A stretch of 11,967 nt of DNA, taken from assembly GCA_947470205.1 (NCBI GenBank), contig CANISK010000024.1:1-11967 (forward strand), read 5' to 3'. A program made the translations under genes and the position numbers. Under the pieces are notes generated by a model. It saw only the letters and a list, made by a program, of their open reading frames with translations, made no database searches and was not told the origin of the DNA. Source of the DNA: Neisseriaceae bacterium (GTDB taxonomy: Bacteria; Pseudomonadota; Gammaproteobacteria; Burkholderiales; UBA11063). Shown in pieces: positions 7,370 through 11,967 of the stretch (the first letter of the stretch is position 1; the number at the start of each line of letters is the position of its first letter).

Positions 7370-7972
7370 ATGCAACCAATAGAAATTTTAGTATTATATT
7401 ATAGCGGTGGCGGGAGCGTTAAATCTCTTGCAAAATTCATCGCACGTGGTATCAATAGTGTGGACGGGGTGATAGCTAGAGTGCGAACTGTACCTCAAAT
7501 TCACGCAGAAAAAGAAGACATTGAAAGCTCTCATCCATATGTCATGTTGTCGGATTTATCTGAATGTAAAGCTCTTGCGCTTGGCTCCCCAGTATATTTT
7601 GGTGGCATGTCGGCACATTTAAAATATTTTTTAGATTCAACCTCAACCACATGGCTCACCGGTAAACTCATCAATAAACCTGCATGCGTCTTCACGTCCA
7701 GCGCCTCCATGCATGGCGGACAAGAGGCTTGTTTATTATCCATGATGCTTCCACTTATGCACCATGGGATGATTTTAGTTGGGATACCGTATAGTGAGCC
7801 ATCTCTCATTAGTACCACCACAGGTGGCACTCCATATGGCGTTACACATGTGGCGGGGGATAATGATGAAAAAAATATCAGTATAGACGAAAAAAATCTT
7901 GCGATAAATCAAGGGAAACGTCTTGCAGAGATAACTTTATTACTCAATCAAAACAAAGGTTACATAAAATGA
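7370..7972 (+). CDS. wrbA: WrbA-type NAD(P)H:quinone oxidoreductase (flavodoxin-like)
   Basis: Cytoplasmic FMN protein that reduces quinones by two electrons, limiting semiquinone radicals. The 200-residue length is typical. The N-terminal FMN phosphate loop is YYSGGGSVKSLAK (about 10-22). Then come ALGSPVYFGGMSAHLKYFLD (about 68-87), the FTSSASMHGGQE segment around 103-114 that contacts flavin, LMHHGMILVGIPY, and GGTPYGVTHVAG, all characteristic of WrbA rather than short-chain flavodoxins. The SGGGSVKSL loop is a little unusual compared with the common S-x-x-G-x-T form, having Val where Thr is usual. No good Shine-Dalgarno precedes the ATG. The gene ends in ATGA, overlapping the next ORF by four bases. 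The overall sequence resembles betaproteobacterial WrbA proteins as I remember them. Confidence 0.93.
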   Translation: MQPIEILVLYYSGGGSVKSLAKFIARGINSVDGVIARVRTVPQIHAEKEDIESSHPYVMLSDLSECKALALGSPVYFGGMSAHLKYFLDSTSTTWLTGKLINKPACVFTSSASMHGGQEACLLSMMLPLMHHGMILVGIPYSEPSLISTTTGGTPYGVTHVAGDNDEKNISIDEKNLAINQGKRLAEITLLLNQNKGYIK

Positions 7973-8175
7973 ATAATCCAAATAAAGCTCTTTTTGATGC
8001 AAAGCGGCTTATCGCACAAATCGTCACCGATGTGGTTAATTTGGAAGATATTAATTGTAAACTCGAATTTAATCAAACAATGATTAAATATTACGATTAT
8101 CAAGATTTTAATCTATTATTTACTTTTATGTGGTCGTGTATTCCAGAGCATATAAAAAATGAATACAACCTTTAA
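7969..8175 (+). CDS. Hypothetical 68-aa protein coupled to wrbA
   Basis: I do not recognise this protein. It is mixed charged and aromatic, with no signal peptide, membrane span or obvious metal site; the middle, LIAQIVTDVVNLEDINCKL, looks helical and the second half is rich in Tyr, Phe and Trp. Its ATG overlaps the wrbA stop as ATGA, and its own 3' end overlaps the next gene by 17 bp, so translation is probably coupled on both sides. This nested position, with a codon composition like its neighbours, is the main reason to call it real. In related bacteria a DUF2069 membrane protein can occupy a slot near wrbA (recalled); this ORF is not one. Confidence 0.6.
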   Translation: MNNPNKALFDAKRLIAQIVTDVVNLEDINCKLEFNQTMIKYYDYQDFNLLFTFMWSCIPEHIKNEYNL

Positions 8176-9340
8176 TTTTAAATCCCATGCTGTTAAAGTT
8201 ATGAAATTCAAACCATTATCACGTATCATTAGTATTACTTTTATAGTATTTACTGGGTTAATTATTTATCAGTCGCATAGCATTAATAAAAAATTAAACA
8301 ATATCCAGTTTGCATTATCATCAAACAAAGTACTCACCCCAAAAACTTCTATCATATCCCCATTTTTGTTAAAATATAAAATTCTGCAGTCATCCCTCAT
8401 CCCTCAGCCGTCATATTTATTATCTGCTCACAGTCCAAGTATTACACGTCTTCCAGATGGAAGACTAATTGCAGTTTGGTTTGCAGGCACTCATGAGGGA
8501 AATCCAGATGTAAAAATATGGCAATCTTATTTTATTGATAATCACTGGACAGCGGCACAACCAATAGTGAGACGAGAGGATATCACACGTGACACTGGTT
8601 TATTTGTTAAAAAGCTTGGCAATCCGGTAATTTATCTGGATAGTCATAATATATTACATTTATTTGTGGTCTCAGTTGCGACGGGTGGGTGGAGTGGAAG
8701 CGTTATAAATCATTTAAAATCATATGACATGGGTAAAGCTTGGCAAAAACCACAACGATTATACCTCACTCCTTTTTTTAATGTAAGCACTTTAATTAGA
8801 ACCACTCCGGTTACACTTTCAGATGGCGGTTTTTATTTACCGATTTATCATGAATTTATCAATAAATATCCAGAATTGTTATACTTTGATTCAAATGGCG
8901 ATCTGGTATACAAAAAACGCATTACCCCTCAAAACAAATTAATCCAACCATCTATATTACCAATTACACAAAAAGATGCTATTGTTTATTTTAGAAATCA
9001 TACCATATCAAATGCACCACTAATGTACGCAACAACAAAAGATGCTGGTATTTCTTGGGGCACACTATTATCCACAAATCTACACAACCAAGACTCTTCA
9101 CTTGCGACTACAAAAATCAGTGGTGTATATTTAATGGTAAGAAATATTGACACGAGGGGGTATCTCGTGCTATCCTCTTCAACGGATGGTGTGACATGGC
9201 TTGATGTATTGACTTTGGAGCACAAGACACCCCTTGATGAATTTTCTTATCCATCGATATCTGTGTATAATGATATAATAGATATAGTGTACACTTGGCA
9301 ACGCAAATATATTAAACATGCGCGTATTTTAGTATCATAA
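8159..9340 (+). CDS. BNR/Asp-box (sialidase-like) membrane-anchored protein
   Basis: Predicted six-bladed propeller protein of the BNR_2 type, held in the inner membrane by one N-terminal helix (about residues 21-40) with the body in the periplasm. Its signature regions are SAHSPSITRLPDGRLIAVWFAGTHEG, then PVTLSDGGFYLPIYHEFINK, and two Asp-boxes: TTKDAGISW (about 291-299) and SSTDGVTW (about 342-349). A third, YDMGKAW, is degenerate. The FRIP/YRIP motif of true sialidases is not visible where expected, so sialic acid cleavage should not be assumed; another glycan substrate or a structural role is possible. Two starts are plausible. The ATG at 8159 gives 393 residues and overlaps the upstream ORF. 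The ATG at 8201 gives 379 residues and puts MKFKPL directly before the membrane helix. Neither has a strong Shine-Dalgarno. mltG follows after six bases, suggesting an envelope-related role. Confidence 0.82.
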   Translation: MNTTFNFKSHAVKVMKFKPLSRIISITFIVFTGLIIYQSHSINKKLNNIQFALSSNKVLTPKTSIISPFLLKYKILQSSLIPQPSYLLSAHSPSITRLPDGRLIAVWFAGTHEGNPDVKIWQSYFIDNHWTAAQPIVRREDITRDTGLFVKKLGNPVIYLDSHNILHLFVVSVATGGWSGSVINHLKSYDMGKAWQKPQRLYLTPFFNVSTLIRTTPVTLSDGGFYLPIYHEFINKYPELLYFDSNGDLVYKKRITPQNKLIQPSILPITQKDAIVYFRNHTISNAPLMYATTKDAGISWGTLLSTNLHNQDSSLATTKISGVYLMVRNIDTRGYLVLSSSTDGVTWLDVLTLEHKTPLDEFSYPSISVYNDIIDIVYTWQRKYIKHARILVS

Positions 9341-9346
9341 ATAAAA

Positions 9347-10342
9347 ATGAAAAGAAAAAACAAAATCAACGTCTTTGTGCAATTAATTTTGATAATATTT
9401 CTACTTTTTGCAGTTTACATTGGCAATGCAATATTTTTTCCCCACATGATGCCAGGTTCTACCTATCGTTTCATCATCAATAAAGATGAACCATTGAAGA
9501 ATGTTGCCAATAGGTTATATCAAGACAAAATTATCACAAATAGTAAAATATTTTTAATCATGCTTCGTATTTTGCGTGACGATAAAAAAGTAAATGCTGG
9601 ACTTTATTTCTTAAAGCACCCGATGTCCTTATGGAGCATTATTCATCGGGTTACAAATGGCAAGCCAGATGAAATTAGTGTAAAAATTTTGGAAGGAGTT
9701 ACTTTTGATCAACTCAAGGCATATATAGATAGCATTCCAGATATCACGCATACCACACTAAATCAAAAAGAATCAGACATTAAACTTGCCCTCAAAATCC
9801 CATATCCAAACTTAGAGGGAGTATTTTATCCAGATACATATTTTGTAGTACCAAATCAGTCAGATCTAGAGATATACTATCATGCATATAAAACCATGGA
9901 AGATAAAATAAACACTATGTTTACACAAAAAGAAAACTGGATAACGTTAAGGTCTCCGTATGAATTACTTGTACTGGCAAGCCTTATTCAAAAAGAAACT
10001 GCAAAAGCAGATGATATGATAATGGTATCCACTGTGTTTAATAATCGCCTAAGAGTAAATATGAAATTACAAGATGATCCAGCAGTGTTTTATGGGTTAA
10101 AAAATAAAAGCACAGTTACAAGGAGGGATTTTCAAATAGATACCCCATACAATACATACATGCATGCAGGGTTACCGCCAACACCAATTTGCATACCATC
10201 ACAAGCAGCATTGGATGCAGCACTTCATCCAATAAATCAACAAGATGTATTTTATTTTGTGGCGATAGGTAATGGCAAAACCAAATTCTCAAAAAGTTAT
10301 AATGAACATAAAAAAGCGGTTAATAAGTACCTAAAAAAATAA
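9347..10342 (+). CDS. mltG: Endolytic murein transglycosylase MltG (YceG-like)
   Basis: Inner-membrane enzyme that cuts nascent glycan strands internally and is thought to end glycan polymerisation during peptidoglycan synthesis. The product is 331 residues, against about 340 in E. coli. It has a short basic start, one membrane helix (about 9-31, VFVQLILIIFLLFAVYIG), a LysM-like region (about 45-115), and the catalytic YceG domain. Glu217 in LASLIQKETA lines up with the known catalytic Glu218. Further signatures are FNNRLRVNMKLQDDPAVFYGL and TPYNTYMHAGLPPTPICIPS, with Asp replacing the usual Thr in LQTDP. It begins six bases after the BNR gene and lies upstream of tmk-holB, the conserved proteobacterial order. 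A hairpin repeat separates it from tmk. Confidence 0.96.
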   Translation: MKRKNKINVFVQLILIIFLLFAVYIGNAIFFPHMMPGSTYRFIINKDEPLKNVANRLYQDKIITNSKIFLIMLRILRDDKKVNAGLYFLKHPMSLWSIIHRVTNGKPDEISVKILEGVTFDQLKAYIDSIPDITHTTLNQKESDIKLALKIPYPNLEGVFYPDTYFVVPNQSDLEIYYHAYKTMEDKINTMFTQKENWITLRSPYELLVLASLIQKETAKADDMIMVSTVFNNRLRVNMKLQDDPAVFYGLKNKSTVTRRDFQIDTPYNTYMHAGLPPTPICIPSQAALDAALHPINQQDVFYFVAIGNGKTKFSKSYNEHKKAVNKYLKK

Positions 10343-10347
10343 ATTGT

Positions 10348-10380
10348 GTCATCCTCGCGGATGCGGGGATCCATTTTTTT
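10348..10380 (+). repeat. 33-bp hairpin repeat, copy 1 (mltG-tmk gap)
   Basis: GTC, left arm ATCCTCGC (10351-10358), loop GGAT, right arm GCGGGGAT (10363-10370), then CCA and seven Ts. All eight arm positions pair if one T-G wobble is allowed. The unit matches the copy inside holB (11518-11550) at 26 of 33 positions. It resembles the widespread GTCATTCCCGCG...CGGGAATCC palindromes, such as the Neisseria dRS3 type (recalled resemblance). It occupies most of the 56-bp gap between mltG and tmk and lies close upstream of the tmk ribosome binding site. Confidence 0.85.
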
Positions 10381-10398
10381 CAAGGAAAATATAAAAAT

Positions 10399-11043
10399 AT
10401 GACAATAAAAAAAGGTGTTTTTATATCAGTGGAGGGCATAGATGGTGCAGGCAAATCAACACACATCCCTTTTATGATAGATTACCTCACAAAAAATGAT
10501 ATCAAAGTCGTCACACAAAGAGAGCCAGGTGGCACACCTATCGGAGAATCACTAAGACAGATACTACTTCATGCAAAAAATTTACATGAAATAACCGAGT
10601 TACTTTTAATGTTTGCATCTCGTCAAGAGCTTATTCATAATTTCATTGTGCCAAATTTATCACAGGGTACATGGGTTATTACAGATAGATTTATTGATGC
10701 AAGTGTTGCTTATCAAGGATGTGGAAGGGGTATTGGTATTGATAAAATTTACACATTAAAGTCACTACTTGTGCCACAAATAAATACTGACACTACTTTT
10801 TTGTTTGATACAGACTTAGATATAGCAATTGCTAGATTAAAAAAACATAATCGAGTTTATGACCGTATAGAAAGTGAAGAACAGGATTTCTTTAAAAATG
10901 TTCAATTGGCATATTACGATATCTTAAAAAATGAACCACAGCGTGTAAAGCTCATTAAAACCAATCGAGATATTGCAAGCACCCAAAATGAAATTATTAC
11001 CTATTTAAATATACTTATTGATAAATTCCATGCAAAAAATTAA
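10399..11043 (+). CDS. tmk: Thymidylate kinase
   Basis: Phosphorylates dTMP to dTDP with ATP in the cytoplasm, an essential step in dTTP supply. The 214-residue product has the P-loop EGIDGAGKST (residues 12-21), the REPGGTPIGE segment at about 43-52 that binds the nucleotide, the DRF motif (96-98) followed by DASVAYQGCGRG, and a lid region ending in YDRIESEEQDFF. All expected landmarks are present. AAGGAAA at 10382-10388 serves as ribosome binding site for the ATG. The 3' end overlaps the start of holB by 14 bp, so the two are translationally coupled, as in many proteobacteria. Confidence 0.97.
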   Translation: MTIKKGVFISVEGIDGAGKSTHIPFMIDYLTKNDIKVVTQREPGGTPIGESLRQILLHAKNLHEITELLLMFASRQELIHNFIVPNLSQGTWVITDRFIDASVAYQGCGRGIGIDKIYTLKSLLVPQINTDTTFLFDTDLDIAIARLKKHNRVYDRIESEEQDFFKNVQLAYYDILKNEPQRVKLIKTNRDIASTQNEIITYLNILIDKFHAKN

Positions 11044-11935
11044 TACCATGCTTCCGGCAATCAGCAATCCACCACAAGTGATGCTATTTGAAACACCATC
11101 ATCTTTTAATATCATGCTGTTTGTAAATAATTTTATTAAAGATATGCTTTGCGAAAAACATACCCAACATGCCACTCACTGTGATGACTGTGTGCATTGC
11201 AATCTTTTAAACACTCACGCCCACCCAGATGTATTTAATTTATCCCTTGAGAAAAATTTATATGATATGAAAAATATTAATATAGATCTCACAAGACGGT
11301 TAATTGATTTTTTATCCTTAAAACCAAATTTCACTAAATATAAAATTATCATTATTGAAGATATGGAGCAATTAAATATAAATAGTGCAAACTCTTTACT
11401 CAAAACATTAGAAGAGCCACCGATGTACGCATTATTTTTTTTAATTACACATAACGCACAGTCTATATTGCCAACAATACTTAGTAGAGCACAAAAATTT
11501 ACCATAAATCCCAATACGTCATTCCCGAGAAATCGGGAATCCATTTTTTTAACAACCAATGTTTGCAACATCCCACAGCTAGACGAACAAATACTTATTG
11601 ACATATTAATAAAACCAAGCGTGGAAAATGTATTCACCGCTATAGATATATTACATCAAAAAAATGTCAGTTTATTACTTGTATTGGAATATATCATGAG
11701 CTGGTTAGTTGTTTTAAATTCATATATAGCAACAAGTTCATTATTAAATTACCCACACTACCAAAAATATACAACACAAATCAAATCACTTACACAAAAA
11801 ATAAATAAAACTAATATTTTTTATTTATTTGATGAAATCGCATTGTTATTAAAGTTTAGTACTCACAATTTAAATTATAAAATTCAATTAGAAAATGTAT
11901 TATTTAAGTACCAACAACTGTACTTGACGTCCTGA
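11030..11935 (+). CDS. holB: DNA polymerase III delta' subunit, with in-frame repeat insertion
   Basis: Clamp-loader subunit that helps open and load the beta clamp. From ATG 11030 the product is 301 residues; an ATG at 11048 is an alternative. Four zinc-binding cysteines are present (Cys41, Cys51, Cys54, Cys57, as CxxCxxC after a spaced first Cys). The Walker-B-like region IIIIEDMEQLNINSANSLLKTLEEPP is well conserved. The P-loop is lost (TPSSFN), which is common in delta' because it does not hydrolyse ATP. The sensor-1 SRC motif reads SRA (152-154), keeping the Arg. About ten residues after it the frame crosses a 33-bp palindromic repeat, giving TSFPRNRESIF (163-173). The C-terminal helical domain is present but diverged. 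It overlaps tmk by 14 bp. The frame is intact to its stop, so the gene should be functional despite the insertion. Confidence 0.93.
   Translation: MQKINTMLPAISNPPQVMLFETPSSFNIMLFVNNFIKDMLCEKHTQHATHCDDCVHCNLLNTHAHPDVFNLSLEKNLYDMKNINIDLTRRLIDFLSLKPNFTKYKIIIIEDMEQLNINSANSLLKTLEEPPMYALFFLITHNAQSILPTILSRAQKFTINPNTSFPRNRESIFLTTNVCNIPQLDEQILIDILIKPSVENVFTAIDILHQKNVSLLLVLEYIMSWLVVLNSYIATSSLLNYPHYQKYTTQIKSLTQKINKTNIFYLFDEIALLLKFSTHNLNYKIQLENVLFKYQQLYLTS
11518..11550 (+). repeat. 33-bp hairpin repeat, copy 2 (inside holB)
   Basis: GTC, left arm ATTCCCGA (11521-11528), loop GAAA, right arm TCGGGAAT (11533-11540), then CCA and seven Ts. The arms are a perfect eight-base inverted repeat closed by a GNRA-type loop. 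It is the same length as the copy at 10348 and matches it at 26 of 33 positions. It is read within holB as TSFPRNRESIF without a stop or frameshift. Confidence 0.88.
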
Positions 11936-11953
11936 TAAAATTTACTCTATACT
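11924..11953 (+). promoter_or_regulatory. Candidate sigma70 promoter reading out of the window
   Basis: TTGACG (11924-11929) and TATACT (11948-11953) are each one base from consensus and are separated by 18 bp. The -35 lies in the last codons of holB, and the -10 lies 13 bp after its stop. A nine-base direct repeat TTTACTCTA (11941-11949 and 11953-11961, period 12) overlaps the -10. The gene it would serve begins beyond the window. Confidence 0.45.
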
Positions 11954-11967
11954 TTACTCTACAAATT

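Noticed and set aside
8390..8403. Tandem TCATCCC repeat in the BNR gene
   Set aside because: Only two 7-bp units, coding for a linker after the membrane helix; too short to treat as a phase-variable tract.
10348..10380. Rho-independent terminator after mltG
   Set aside because: The stem and T-run look like a terminator, but CCA separates them. The same stem-CCA-T7 unit occurs inside the holB coding sequence, where termination would be harmful. The T-run is better seen as part of the repeat.
11018..11020. TTG 11018 as the holB start
   Set aside because: ATG 11030 is 12 bases downstream in the same frame and gives a normal N-terminus; the four extra residues have no support.

Overview
The window is AT-rich and densely packed, and carries housekeeping and envelope genes of a proteobacterium, most likely a betaproteobacterium. 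That placement is an inference from remembered family resemblance, not from a search. The MucD/DegQ protease carries a lipobox as I recall for the Neisseria homologue, WrbA looks like the betaproteobacterial type, a BNR/Asp-box protein sits nearby, and mltG-tmk-holB is in the usual proteobacterial order. Low GC, palindromic repeats and a Q/N-rich orphan protein would suit a host-associated lineage with a shrinking genome, but the window alone cannot prove that.

Layout. Positions 2-586 hold the 3' part of a multi-membrane-span PIG-V-like glycosyltransferase. Then come a mucD/degQ-type lipoprotein protease (620-2062), a 31-residue one-helix membrane protein just after it (2064-2159), a palindromic repeat (2168-2207), and serS (2296-3567). 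Next is an orphan Q/N-rich gene with a duplicated N-terminal segment (3618-4634). It converges on a minus-strand MltD-like lytic transglycosylase (4646-6052). A 150-bp divergent promoter region separates that gene from a plus-strand run of seven tightly packed genes: prpC, wrbA, an unknown 68-residue ORF, a BNR/Asp-box membrane-anchored protein, mltG, tmk and holB. The run ends at 11935, and a good sigma70-like promoter follows, pointing out of the window.

How the genes fit together. MltD-like and MltG both cleave peptidoglycan glycan strands. MucD handles envelope protein quality control. PrpC and WrbA are metabolic/redox enzymes. Tmk supplies dTDP, and HolB is the delta' subunit of the polymerase III clamp loader. 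Overlaps and short gaps imply co-transcription and translational coupling from prpC to holB.

Most notable points. (1) prpC has no ATG, GTG or TTG that would include its conserved N-terminus; the evidence points to an ATT start at 6203 behind a good Shine-Dalgarno. (2) A 33-bp hairpin repeat occurs twice, once between mltG and tmk and once inside holB, where it is read in frame as about 11 extra residues. The two copies differ by compensatory stem changes. (3) There is a small membrane ORF after mucD and an unusual Q/N-rich orphan gene. I see no CRISPR array, tRNA, rRNA, insertion sequence, phage gene or recognisable defence system.
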